Source: Tropicimonas sp. IMCC6043 (GTDB taxonomy: Bacteria > Pseudomonadota > Alphaproteobacteria > Rhodobacterales > Rhodobacteraceae). From it: a stretch of 64,000 bases of DNA. Below, one piece after another: positions 25,752 to 38,147 of the stretch (position 1 is the stretch's first letter; every line of letters begins with the position of its first letter). The notes under the pieces are model-generated. The model was not told the DNA's origin and ran no database searches. It saw nothing but the letters and a program-made list of their open reading frames with translations. A program made the position numbers and the translations under genes. The stretch lies in the NCBI RefSeq assembly GCF_004146235.1, contig NZ_SELO01000012.1, positions 1 to 64,000 on the forward strand. The letters run 5' to 3'.

Positions 25752-27188
25752 ATGAGCGACAGGCCAGCCCCGACCCAGTTTTCCCAGCCGGTGCGCCAGA
25801 TAACCCAGATGTTCATCGTCTGCGCCCTGTTCGCCGCGGGTAGCTGGGTCATCTTTCCATCCGTGAAGCCGGTCTTCTGGTCCAACCTCTGGCTGAACGG
25901 CACGATCGCGCTGGTCTTTGTCATAGGCATTCTGGCCTGCTTTGCGCAGGTGGCGCAGCTCTCGGCCTCCGTGCGATGGATCGAGGCCTTCGCCCGCGAT
26001 CACGAGTCCGCCGCCTCTTCGCCGACACCGCGGCTTCTGGCGCCGCTCGCGGCGCTGCTGCGCTCGCGCGGGGTAAACCGGCAGATCTCCTCGACCTCGG
26101 CTACATCGATCCTCGACTCGGTTGCGACCCGAATCGAGGAAGGCCGCGATATCACGCGATACTTGGTCAACCTTCTGATTTTCCTTGGGCTTCTTGGAAC
26201 CTTCTACGGTCTCGCCACGACCGTGCCGGCGGTGGTCGAGACCATCCGCTCGCTGGCTCCCAAGGAGGGCGAGACCGGTGTGCAGGTCTTCGAGAAGCTG
26301 ATGGGCGGGCTCGAGGCGCAGCTCGGCGGCATGGGTACGGCCTTCGGGTCCTCGCTGCTCGGCCTCGCCGGCTCGCTGGTCGTGGGGCTTCTGGAGCTCT
26401 TTGCCTCTCGCGGCCAGAACCGCTTCTATCGCGAGCTTGAGGAATGGCTCTCGTCGATCACGCGGCTCGGCTTTGCGGGGGGCGACACCGAGATGAGCGG
26501 CGAGGCGGGCGCGCTTGTCGCCGTGCTCGACCACATGGCCGAGCAGATGGAAGCGATGCGCGGATCGCAGCACGCATCCGATGCCAGCCGGTCGATGGTC
26601 GACGACAAGCTGACCGAGGTCGCCGTGGCAGTGACCGCGCTCACCCGCACTCTTCAGCACGGCGACCGCGTGACCGATGTGCTCGAGCGCATCGCCGAGG
26701 GACAGGAGCGCCTCGGCGAGGGGCAGGACAGGATCGAGGGCTGGCAGAAGCGCTTCTCGGAGGGGCAGGACCGCCTTGCCGCGGCGCAGGCACGGGTCGC
26801 TGACGGGCAGGACCGGCTTGCCGAGGTCGAGGGTCGGATTGCCGAGGGCCAGGAGCGGGTCGTCGAAGGGCAGGAGCGAATGCTCGAAGGCCAGGCGCGG
26901 ATGCACGAGACGCAGCAGCAGATCCTGCGCCGGTCTTTCGAGGCTTCCCGGGCCGAGGGTGAGATGTCCGAGACCGGGGGCGATGCGGAATCGCGGATGC
27001 GGCTGCGCTCGATCGACGTTCAGCTCCTGCGCATCCTCGAGGAAATGGCCGCGGGCCGGCAGGAGGCCGTGGCCGACCTGCGCGCAGACCTCGCCACGCT
27101 GATCCGCGAGCTGCGCCGGTCGCGGCGGCATGCCGGGCAGGACGAGTCCGGACTGGCGATCGGCCCGGACGGCCGGCCGGAGAGCTGA
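25752..27188 (+). CDS. MotA/ExbB-like proton-channel protein with a heptad-repeat tail
   Basis: A 478-residue inner-membrane protein related to MotA/TolQ/ExbB stator subunits. Four membrane segments are seen at about residues 20-37, 49-67, 137-162 (LLIFLGLLGTFYGLATTVPA) and 194-216 (TAFGSSLLGLAGSLVVGLLE), the last two carrying the Thr/Gly pattern of the ion-channel helices. The cytoplasmic C-terminal part has eleven heptads (residues 313-389) and a further helix. It is followed four bases later by an OmpA-like coiled-coil protein, so the two probably form a stator complex. The start at 25752 gives the conserved N-terminus; upstream codons of the frame look non-coding. The pair occurs in related bacteria, but its role is not established. 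Confidence 0.85.
   Translation: MSDRPAPTQFSQPVRQITQMFIVCALFAAGSWVIFPSVKPVFWSNLWLNGTIALVFVIGILACFAQVAQLSASVRWIEAFARDHESAASSPTPRLLAPLAALLRSRGVNRQISSTSATSILDSVATRIEEGRDITRYLVNLLIFLGLLGTFYGLATTVPAVVETIRSLAPKEGETGVQVFEKLMGGLEAQLGGMGTAFGSSLLGLAGSLVVGLLELFASRGQNRFYRELEEWLSSITRLGFAGGDTEMSGEAGALVAVLDHMAEQMEAMRGSQHASDASRSMVDDKLTEVAVAVTALTRTLQHGDRVTDVLERIAEGQERLGEGQDRIEGWQKRFSEGQDRLAAAQARVADGQDRLAEVEGRIAEGQERVVEGQERMLEGQARMHETQQQILRRSFEASRAEGEMSETGGDAESRMRLRSIDVQLLRILEEMAAGRQEAVADLRADLATLIRELRRSRRHAGQDESGLAIGPDGRPES
26688..26918 (+). repeat. Eleven tandem 21-bp (heptad) repeats inside the MotA/ExbB-like gene
   Basis: Residues 313-389 of the protein consist of eleven consecutive seven-residue units of the form R-(I/L/V/M/F)-x-E-G-Q-(E/D). 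Clear examples are RIAEGQE, RLGEGQD, RVADGQD and RMLEGQA. The regular spacing suggests a coiled coil with one hydrophobic and one Gln position per turn, and a region that could vary in copy number by slippage. Confidence 0.85.
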
Positions 27189-27192
27189 GCGC

Positions 27193-29580
27193 ATGGCCCT
27201 TTCGCGCAGGCGTGGCGACAGGTTCTCGGCCTCGATCTGGCCCGGTTTCGTCGACGCGATGACGGCGCTCCTGCTGGTGCTGATGTTCGTACTTTCGATC
27301 TTCATGATCGTGCAGTTCATGTTGCGCGAGACGATCACCGGACAGGAAAGCGAACTCGACCTGCTGCACCGGGAGATCTCGCAACTGGCCAATGCGCTCG
27401 GGCTGGAGCAGTCGCGCTCGTCGGATCTCGAACGCCAGGTGGACACGCTCGACACGACGTTAGCGGCCGTGCGCGACGAGGCGAGCGAGCAGGCCGACCT
27501 GATCGCAGCGCTGACCGCGCAGGTGAGCCAGCAGGAGGATGCGCTTGCCGCGGCGGCGGGTCAGATTTCCGATTTCGAGTCCCAGGTGGCGCGGTTGCTG
27601 CTGGAACGGGACCAGGCGCGCAACGAGGCGTCGGATCTCGAAGAGCGTCGGAGCGCGCTGGAGGAGGAGCGCGACGCGCTGAGCGAGGCACGCGATGCGC
27701 TGGCCAGCGAACGCGCGGCGCTGGAGACGGCGCTGGCGTCGGCCCGCAGCGAGATGGACAACCAGGCCGAGCAAGCGCGGCTCGCCGCGGCGAAGCGGGA
27801 GGCGCTGGAGGCGCTGGTGGCCGATCTGCGGGCCCGCAGTGCTGAAACCGACGCGGCGCTGGCGGCGCAGCAGGCGGCAGCCGATGATCTGCGCGGCAAG
27901 CTCGACGAAGAAGAGGCAGCGCGGCTCGCCGAGGTAGCCGCGGCGCAGGCGCTGCGCGAGAAGCTGAAGGGGGCCGAGGACGAACTGACGGCGATGACGC
28001 TGGCGCTCGAGGCGCAGCGCAAGAAAGCCGAGGAGACCTTGACGATGCTGGCAGCGGCGCAGTCGGCCGAGGCGGCGCTCGACGAAAAGCTCGCGGCGGC
28101 CCTGCTCGAGCGGCTGTCGCTCGAGGAAGACCTGGCGGCGGAGAGCGCAGCGAAGGAGTCCGGCGCGGCGGCGCTGGCCGAGGCGCGCGCGGAGGCGGCG
28201 CGCCTGCGTGAGGCGCTGGCATCGGCCGAGGCCGAGCGGGCCCGGCTTGCCGCGTCGCTCGAGGATGCGCGCAGCGGTCAGTCCGAGGGGGCGGCGGCGC
28301 TCGGCGCGGCACGGGACGAGATCGCGCGTCTGACCTCGGCGGTCGAGGGGTTGGAGGCCAGGAACGCCTCGCTTTCGGTGGATCTGGCACGGGCCGAAGA
28401 AGGCGGCGCGGCGAATGTCGCGGCGCTGGCCGAAGCGCGCGCGCGGGCCGAGAGCCTCGGGGCCGAGCTCGAGGCGGAGCGCGCGACGGTGACGCGTCTG
28501 GTCACCGAACGCGACGCGGCGCTCTCCCAGGGCGAGGATGTGGGCCAGCGGCTGGCCGAGGCCGAGCGGACGATCGAAACGCTCTCGGGCGATCTGGCCG
28601 ATCTGCGCTCCGAAGTGGCGCGGCTCGAGGCCGAGAACCAGAGCCTGCGCGCGGAGACCGGGGACGCGGAGGACATCCGCCGCAAGCTCGCCGCCGCCCT
28701 GGCGGCGCGGGTGGCGGCCGAGCAGGAGGCCGCGAAGCAGCTGAGCGAAGCCGAGCAGCGCGCAGCGTTGCTGGCGGCGGCGCAGACGGAGCTGTCGCAG
28801 AAACAGGCGGAATCGGCCGAGAGCCAGCGGCGGATGGCGCTGCTGAACGAGAATATCTCCTCGCTCCGGAGCCAGCTTGCCTCGCTCGAGGAGCTTCTGG
28901 ACGCAGCGGAGGCGCGGGACGCGCAATCCGATGTCGAGATCCAGTCGCTGGGATCGCGCCTCAACACCGCGCTGGCGCAGGTCGCGGCCGAGGAGAAGCG
29001 GCGGGCCAAGGCAGAGGCGGCGCGGGCCGAGGCGGAGGCCGAGCGGGCCCGGCTCGAGGAGGCCGAGCGCATCCGGCTCGAGGCAGAGAAGACGCGGCTC
29101 GAGGCGGAGGCGAAGGACCTGAAGAACTACCGGTCGGAATTCTTCGGCCGGCTTCGGGAGATCCTCGGCGGGCGCGAAGGCGTGCGGATCGAGGGCGACC
29201 GCTTCGTGTTCTCCTCTGAGGTTTTGTTCGAGCCCGGTTCGGCCGAGATCTCCGAGGGTGGGCGCACACAGATCGCCCGCGTCGCCAATACGCTGAAAGA
29301 GATCTCGCAGGAAATTCCGCCCGAGATCGACTGGGTAATCCGTGTCGATGGCCACACCGATGACCAGCCCCTTTCGGGTTTCGGGGAATATGCCGACAAC
29401 TGGGAGCTGAGCCAGGCCCGCGCCCTCTCGGTCGTGCGGTTCATGACTGAAGTGCTCGGCTTCCCGCCCGACCGGCTGGCGGCCAACGGATTCGGCGAGT
29501 TCCAACCGGTCAGCCGCGAGGATACCGACGAGGCGAGAGCGCGGAACCGGCGGATCGAGCTGAAACTCACCGAGCGCTGA
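27193..29580 (+). CDS. OmpA/MotB-like peptidoglycan-binding protein with a giant coiled coil
   Basis: A 795-residue protein with three parts. An N-terminal membrane helix at about 17-41 carries Asp21 in WPGFVDAMTALLLVLMFVL, at the position of the proton-binding Asp of MotB. An almost continuous coiled coil rich in Ala, Glu, Arg and Leu spans about residues 45-645. The C-terminal OmpA domain (about 650-795) has VLFEPGSAEISEGG, VDGHTDDQPL, NWELSQARALSVVRF and ARNRRIELKL, the peptidoglycan-binding signature. The start at 27193 is four bases after the MotA/ExbB-like stop, so both are probably made together. MotB and TolR have far shorter linkers. The job of the complex is unknown; cell-wall attachment is very likely. 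Confidence 0.88.
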   Translation: MALSRRRGDRFSASIWPGFVDAMTALLLVLMFVLSIFMIVQFMLRETITGQESELDLLHREISQLANALGLEQSRSSDLERQVDTLDTTLAAVRDEASEQADLIAALTAQVSQQEDALAAAAGQISDFESQVARLLLERDQARNEASDLEERRSALEEERDALSEARDALASERAALETALASARSEMDNQAEQARLAAAKREALEALVADLRARSAETDAALAAQQAAADDLRGKLDEEEAARLAEVAAAQALREKLKGAEDELTAMTLALEAQRKKAEETLTMLAAAQSAEAALDEKLAAALLERLSLEEDLAAESAAKESGAAALAEARAEAARLREALASAEAERARLAASLEDARSGQSEGAAALGAARDEIARLTSAVEGLEARNASLSVDLARAEEGGAANVAALAEARARAESLGAELEAERATVTRLVTERDAALSQGEDVGQRLAEAERTIETLSGDLADLRSEVARLEAENQSLRAETGDAEDIRRKLAAALAARVAAEQEAAKQLSEAEQRAALLAAAQTELSQKQAESAESQRRMALLNENISSLRSQLASLEELLDAAEARDAQSDVEIQSLGSRLNTALAQVAAEEKRRAKAEAARAEAEAERARLEEAERIRLEAEKTRLEAEAKDLKNYRSEFFGRLREILGGREGVRIEGDRFVFSSEVLFEPGSAEISEGGRTQIARVANTLKEISQEIPPEIDWVIRVDGHTDDQPLSGFGEYADNWELSQARALSVVRFMTEVLGFPPDRLAANGFGEFQPVSREDTDEARARNRRIELKLTER

Positions 29581-29583
29581 GGG

Positions 29584-30567
29584 TCAGGGCAGGACGACGA
29601 AGCTCTCGCGTCGGTCGAGGACGGCCACCCCGCGCCGCAGCTCGACACGGGCGCTGTAGCGGCCAGGCGCGAAACCGGTTTCGGGCGCACGCTTGCCCCA
29701 GGCGCGGTAGAAGCGCGGGCGATCTTCCTCGAGCCGCAACCGCTGGCTGCCGAGCGAGCCGGAGGGCCCCTCCAGAGTAAGCCGGATCTCGTCGCCCTGC
29801 CGGCCGCCAAAGGCGAATCCCCACACAACGAGAGCAGGGACGTGAGCCCCCGGATTGAACTCAGGCAGTCCCTGCTTCACGACGGCGTAGTCCGGGACAT
29901 GGTCGGCGATCCCGACGCCGAGCAGCCCGGCCGGTCGATAGGGCATCGCCTGCTGCCAGAGTCCGCGTCCGCTGTCCCGACCGCATCCCCGCGAGGAATC
30001 CGGGCGAAACGGGTCGACCGCCGCGCTGCCCCGGCGGAGCGCGAAATGCAAGTGCGGGAAGGAGGCCGCTCCACTCATGCCGATCAGGCCGAGAGTTTCG
30101 CCGGCCTCGACCATCTGCCCCTTGCGCACCCGGATCGACCCCGCGCGCAGGTGGCAATACTGGCTGCGCCATCCCTGACCGTGGTCGATCGTGACGCCGT
30201 TGCCGCATTCCCGGCCGGTGACGTCCGGGGCCGTGGGCAGGCTCGTGTCGATATCGGGCATGCCGTCGCGCAGGCCGCGCACCCGTCCGGGCGCGGCGGC
30301 GCGCACGCGGACGCCCGCGGCCATCTGCGCCTCGGTCGCGAGGGCGAAATCGGTTCCGGTGTGGCCCTCGCTGGAGAGCGTGCCGCAGGCATGATCCTCC
30401 ACCCCTGGGCCGGGCCGGCGGTCGACATTCTGGAGGATGTGGCAGTCCTGCCCGAGCCGGCATTCGACGGGTTGTATCAGCCGGGGCGGTTCGGCAGGCG
30501 CCTGACCGGAGAAGGCCAGAAAGAGAAGGGGCGCCAGAAGGCGCCCCGTTTTTCGAGAGACCGTCAA
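29584..30567 (-). CDS. M23-family (LytM-like) metallopeptidase, secreted
   Basis: A 327-residue exported protein related to peptidoglycan endopeptidases. Residues 1-25 form a signal peptide (RLLAPLLFLAFSGQAPA). The M23 domain has GHTGTDFALAT for the first His/Asp ligands and SFPHLHFALRRG for the HLH motif, so it may be catalytic. I chose the TTG at 30567 because it gives a clean signal peptide; it lies five bases after the clpA stop and lacks a strong ribosome site, so coupling to clpA is probable. Its 3' end lies tail-to-tail with the OmpA-like gene. Confidence 0.8.
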   Translation of the reverse strand: MTVSRKTGRLLAPLLFLAFSGQAPAEPPRLIQPVECRLGQDCHILQNVDRRPGPGVEDHACGTLSSEGHTGTDFALATEAQMAAGVRVRAAAPGRVRGLRDGMPDIDTSLPTAPDVTGRECGNGVTIDHGQGWRSQYCHLRAGSIRVRKGQMVEAGETLGLIGMSGAASFPHLHFALRRGSAAVDPFRPDSSRGCGRDSGRGLWQQAMPYRPAGLLGVGIADHVPDYAVVKQGLPEFNPGAHVPALVVWGFAFGGRQGDEIRLTLEGPSGSLGSQRLRLEEDRPRFYRAWGKRAPETGFAPGRYSARVELRRGVAVLDRRESFVVLP

Positions 30568-30571
30568 GCGA

Positions 30572-32905
<2,334 letters not shown>

Positions 32906-32978
32906 GGTTCGTGCTCCTTGTCCTGCGGGGCCTGCGGCGGGAGCGCCCGACGTCGAGACTGGCCCGTCTTGCTTAAAG

Positions 32979-33027
32979 TTTGGTGGGTGTGCGCGCGGCT
33001 TCAAGTGTTTTTTTTGGCAGTACTGCC
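32979..33027 (-). promoter_or_regulatory. Heat-shock-like promoter candidate and palindrome upstream of clpA
   Basis: Read on the minus strand, CTTGAAG (33005-32999) is followed after 11 bases by CCCACCAAA (32987-32979). This resembles the RpoH pattern CTTGAA-N11-16-CCCCAT and lies 74 bases before the clpA start. Just upstream of it is a perfect 12-bp palindrome GGCAGTACTGCC (33016-33027) next to an A-tract. The palindrome is not a terminator, since no T-run follows it in either direction; an operator is possible. Confidence 0.4.
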
Positions 33028-33139
33028 CCGCCGATGCAGGAATGCACAAAAAGTGATCGCCTTTCGGGGGGCGAAGGGCGGGGAGAAGCCAGGGCCGGAA
33101 AACCCGCAGATCGTTCGGTGGGCGCGGACTCGTGCGGGA

Positions 33140-33901
33140 TCAGAACGAGTCCTTGCGCCGCCGGATCTCGGCAAATACCTCGGCATCCGGGGCGGCTGCC
33201 ATCCCGACCGCCGCCTTCACGTCCGGCGCTGTGGCACGCAGGAAGGGGTTGGTGGCCTTTTCCAGTGACAGCGCCGAGGGCACCGTCGGCTCGCCGGCGG
33301 CGCGTGCCCGCGCCACATCTTTGATCCGGGCGCGCAGCGCGGCGTTGTCGGGATCGACCGTGACTGCGAAGCGGCCATTTGCGGCCGTGTATTCGTGGCC
33401 CGAATAGACCAGCGTGTCTTCGGGAAGCGCGGCGAGCTTGGTGAGCGAGGCCCACATTGTCTCCGCGTCGCCCTCGAACAGCCGGCCGCAACCGAGCGCC
33501 ATCAGGCTGTCGGCGGTGAAGGCCGCGCCGGGGAAGACGAAGGCGATGTGGCCCATCGTGTGGCCGGAAACGTCGAGGACCTGTCCCTCGACACCGCCGA
33601 CCGCCACGGTGTCACCCTCCGCCACCGCACGGTCGAGCTTCGGAAGGCGGTGGGCGTCGGCGGCGGCGCCGGTGACCTTCGCGCCGGTTTCCGCCCGGAG
33701 TTCCTCGACACCGTCGACATGGTCGTAGTGGTGATGGGTGATCAGGATGTCGCTGAGCGTCCAGCCGCGATCCGCGAGCGCGTCGCGGATCGGTGCGGCA
33801 TCGGGAACGTCCACCACAGCCGTGGCGCTACTTTCGGCATCATGCAGCAGATAGGCGTAATTGTCGGACAGACAGGGGAGGGTGACGATTTCCAGCGACA
33901 T
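33140..33901 (-). CDS. gloB: Hydroxyacylglutathione hydrolase (glyoxalase II)
   Basis: Hydrolyses S-lactoylglutathione to lactate and glutathione, the last step of methylglyoxal detoxification. The 253-residue length is standard. The metal motif [10 protein letters not shown] is near residue 50, and [30 protein letters not shown]-like (here [16 protein letters not shown]) and VYSGHEYT are in order. The ATG at 33901 has AAGGAA upstream; the further frame is a shadow. It is divergent from a methyltransferase gene. The substrate can come from methylglyoxal synthase, also encoded in this window. Confidence 0.96.
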   Translation of the reverse strand: MSLEIVTLPCLSDNYAYLLHDAESSATAVVDVPDAAPIRDALADRGWTLSDILITHHHYDHVDGVEELRAETGAKVTGAAADAHRLPKLDRAVAEGDTVAVGGVEGQVLDVSGHTMGHIAFVFPGAAFTADSLMALGCGRLFEGDAETMWASLTKLAALPEDTLVYSGHEYTAANGRFAVTVDPDNAALRARIKDVARARAAGEPTVPSALSLEKATNPFLRATAPDVKAAVGMAAAPDAEVFAEIRRRKDSF

Positions 33902-33967
33902 GACATTTCCTTTTGCCCGAGACCCGGTATGGTTTGCCCAAGGTGGCAAGGGAGCCTTCCGCGCGCA

Positions 33968-34723
33968 ATGCATCTCGATGTGCTGGAGCTGAGAAACTTC
34001 TACTACAGGACCAAGCTGGGCCGGGTAGCGCAGCGGGTGATCCGCGACCGGATGGTGGAATTCTGGCCACCGGAGGAGGCGCGCGGGCGAACGGTGGCGG
34101 GATTCGGCTTCCCGGTGCCGCTGCTCCGGCCGTATCTCGGCCATGCCCGCCGGGTCATCGCACTGATGCCGGGGCCGCAGGGAGTCATGCCCTGGCCCTC
34201 CGGCCAGCCGAATATCTCAGTCCTCTGCGAGGAAATGCTCTGGCCGCTCGACACCGGTTCGGTCGACCTCTTGGTGCTGCTCCACGGGCTCGACACCTCG
34301 GGCCACCCTACCGAGGTGCTGTCCGAATGCCTCCGCGTGCTCGGTCCGGGCGGCAAGGCGCTCTTCATCGTTCCCAACCGGTCCGGCCTCTGGGCGCGAC
34401 GCGACGCGACGCCGTTCGGCTACGGCCGTCCCTATTCTTCCGGCCAGCTCGAATCACAGCTCCTGATGCATGGCTTCCAGCCGGAGCGCCACACCGCCGC
34501 TCTGTTCGGTCCGCCCTCGGAAAAGCGCTTCTGGCTGCGCTCCTCGGGCGTGTGGGAGCGCTTTGGGCGGCAGGCCTTCACGTCGCTCGCCGGCGGCGTC
34601 TTTCTCGCCGAGGCGACCAAGCTTGCGCAGACACCGGGCGGCTCGGCGGTCAAGGACATGGTCCGAGACCCGCTGCGCGTTCTCGATGCCGTGAACGCGC
34701 CCTCCGGTCCGGAGCCAGCGTGA
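33968..34723 (+). CDS. Class I SAM-dependent methyltransferase
   Basis: A 251-residue methyltransferase-11-like protein. The SAM-binding region begins [24 protein letters not shown] (about residues 40-63) but lacks the usual GxGxG. The [14 protein letters not shown]-type motif (here [16 protein letters not shown]) and [19 protein letters not shown] are clear. The ATG at 33968 has a moderate ribosome site. It is divergent from gloB; the substrate is unknown. Confidence 0.82.
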   Translation: MHLDVLELRNFYYRTKLGRVAQRVIRDRMVEFWPPEEARGRTVAGFGFPVPLLRPYLGHARRVIALMPGPQGVMPWPSGQPNISVLCEEMLWPLDTGSVDLLVLLHGLDTSGHPTEVLSECLRVLGPGGKALFIVPNRSGLWARRDATPFGYGRPYSSGQLESQLLMHGFQPERHTAALFGPPSEKRFWLRSSGVWERFGRQAFTSLAGGVFLAEATKLAQTPGGSAVKDMVRDPLRVLDAVNAPSGPEPA

Positions 34724-35149
34724 TTCCCGTCGGTTATCGAAGGAGGGGTGATTCTGTCGCGCCCCTGCCTGCGGCCGGTAGACCGGGCCGGACGCGGCCC
34801 GCGGCGTCCCGCCCAGGCCGGTCTGCGTGATTCCCGCGATAAGCTGACGCTAGGTAATGTCGCAGGTGCAATGCGGCGGCGCAGCATTGCATTGTATGCA
34901 GTTGCACACAGAAATTATCTTCTTTGGGCGCTAACGTTCGCTTCAGCCCTATGAATATGAGAGCAAGCAGTAGATTTCTCCGGTTTGCGCCCGTATTTTG
35001 GAGCGATATCGGGCCTTCCAAGAGAGTTGCGGGGGTCTGACGGGTCTGTTACACGGCTCTTCGATTTGAGGGGGGAACGCAGTTTTCCGCCCGGGACACC
35101 TTGCGTCCGGGGGCACTCGCCCGGATGCGACAAAGCAAGAGGGATGGAC
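34724..35149. other. Gene-free region upstream of the ATP synthase operon
   Basis: About 425 bases with no convincing coding frame. Its middle (about 34880-34980) is noticeably richer in A+T than the flanks, as expected for a strong promoter region. A possible -35/-10 pair is TTGTAT (34892-34897) and TTATCT (34915-34920), but it is weak. The atp promoter must lie here or shortly upstream; I cannot place it firmly. Confidence 0.4.
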
Positions 35150-35709
35150 GTGGCAGAGACGGCTTCGATTTCCTCCACCATTGCCAAACGCTACGCGCTG
35201 GCGATGTTCGAACTGGCCAGGGACGAGGGCAAATTCGCCGCGCTCGAGGCCGACACCGACACGCTGTTGGCGGCGCTCGAATCCTCCGACGACTTCAAGG
35301 CGATGATCGCCTCGCCGGTCTATTCCCGCGACGAGCAGGCCGCTGCCATCACCGCGTTGGCGGACGCGATGTCGCTCGACGGCACGACGAAGAACGCGCT
35401 GGCGCTGATGGCCTCCAAGCGTCGTCTTTTCGTGCTGCCGCAGCTGCTGGCCGCGCTGCGCGCGATGATCGCCGAAGAAAAGGGCGAAATCGCCGCCGAA
35501 ATCACCTCCGCCGCCACGCTGAGCGACGCGCAGGCCGCGGCACTCACCGAGATGTTGAAATCCCGTTTCGGCAAGGAAATCAAGCTGAACACCACCGTCG
35601 ATGAGAGACTCATCGGCGGACTAATTGTCCAGGTGGGCTCGAAGATGATCGACACGTCGGTCCGCGCGCGTCTCGCCAGTCTCCAGAATGCTATGAAAGA
35701 GGTCGGGTA

Positions 35710-35710
<1 letters not shown>
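35150..35710 (+). CDS. atpH: ATP synthase F1 subunit delta
   Basis: The stator-stalk subunit that links F1 to the F0 b subunits. Residues begin [20 protein letters not shown], typical for the family, and the C-terminal signature region is [26 protein letters not shown] chose the GTG at 35150, which has AGAGGGA at proper spacing and gives the usual 186 residues; an ATG two codons earlier has the ribosome site too close. Its stop overlaps the atpA start (TAATG). First gene of the F1 operon. Confidence 0.94.
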
Positions 35711-37248
<1,538 letters not shown>

Positions 37249-37262
37249 GCGAGGAGTGGTAG

Positions 37263-38147
37263 ATGCCCAGCCTTAAGGACCTCAAAAACCGGATCGACAG
37301 CGTCAAGTCGACGCGAAAGATCACGAAGGCCATGCAGATGGTGGCCGCCGCGAAACTGCGGCGGGCGCAGGACGCGGCCGAGAACGCGCGGCCCTATGCC
37401 GAGCGCATGGAGGCCGTGATGAGCGGCCTCGCCGCTTCGGTCGGCGACAGCGACAACGCGCCCCGGCTGATCGCCGGGACGGGCAGCGACCAGGTGCAGA
37501 TGCTGGTCGTGATGACCTCGGAACGCGGCCTTTGCGGTGGCTTCAACTCCTCGATCGTGAAGGCGGCGCGGCTGAAGATCCAGGAACTGCAGGCCGCCGG
37601 CAAGACGGTGAAGATCATCACCATCGGCAAGAAGGGCCGCGAGCAGCTCAAGCGGGACTATGCCAACCTCTTCGTCGCCCATATCGACATGAGCGACGTC
37701 AAGAAGGTCGGCTATGACGATGCCGCGGGGATCGCCCAGTCGCTGATGGATCGTTTCGCAGATGGCGAATTCGACGTCTGCACGATCTTCTTCAACCGTT
37801 TCGTTTCGGTGATCAGCCAGGAACCGACGGTCAAGCAGATCATCCCGGCGGTGTTCGATGCCCCCGACGCGGAGGCGGAAGCCAGCGCCGCGGCGCCCTA
37901 CGATTACGAACCGAGCGAGGAGGGTGTGTTGGCCGACCTGCTGCCGCGCAGCATCTCGACCCAGATCTTCACCGCCTTCCTCGAGAACGCGGCCTCCGAA
38001 GAGGGCGCGCGGATGACCGCGATGGACAACGCCACGCGCAACGCGGGCGAGATGATCGAAAAGCTGACCATCGAGTTCAACCGCTCGCGTCAGGCGGCGA
38101 TCACCAACGAGCTCATCGAAATCATTTCGGGCGCCGAGGCTCTATGA
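37263..38147 (+). CDS. atpG: ATP synthase F1 subunit gamma
   Basis: The central rotor shaft, 294 residues. The N-terminal helix [20 protein letters not shown] and [13 protein letters not shown], the middle [14 protein letters not shown], and the C-terminal helix [20 protein letters not shown] with [19 protein letters not shown] are all standard. The stop codon overlaps the ATG of the inserted glycosyltransferase-like gene (ATGA), while atpD follows 1.1 kb later instead of immediately. Confidence 0.98.
   Translation: MPSLKDLKNRIDSVKSTRKITKAMQMVAAAKLRRAQDAAENARPYAERMEAVMSGLAASVGDSDNAPRLIAGTGSDQVQMLVVMTSERGLCGGFNSSIVKAARLKIQELQAAGKTVKIITIGKKGREQLKRDYANLFVAHIDMSDVKKVGYDDAAGIAQSLMDRFADGEFDVCTIFFNRFVSVISQEPTVKQIIPAVFDAPDAEAEASAAAPYDYEPSEEGVLADLLPRSISTQIFTAFLENAASEEGARMTAMDNATRNAGEMIEKLTIEFNRSRQAAITNELIEIISGAEAL

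Noticed and set aside
26688-26918. CRISPR-like regular repeat
   Set aside because: The 21-bp periodicity comes from heptads in a coding frame, without spacers.
27460-29505. 681-codon frame on the minus strand across the coiled-coil gene
   Set aside because: A mirror frame caused by high G+C and Ala/Glu/Arg-rich codons; no homology pattern, and the sense frame has a clear OmpA domain.
25752-29580. Zorya-like defence system (ZorA/ZorB)
   Set aside because: The MotA/MotB-like resemblance is there, but the long coiled coil is on the MotB-like partner and not on the MotA-like one, and no ZorC, ZorD or ZorE gene is adjacent. Neighbours are ChaC and an M23 peptidase.
33011-33027. Terminator of gloB at the T-tract and palindrome
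   Set aside because: On the gloB transcript strand the hairpin is followed by As, not Ts, so it cannot act as an intrinsic terminator.
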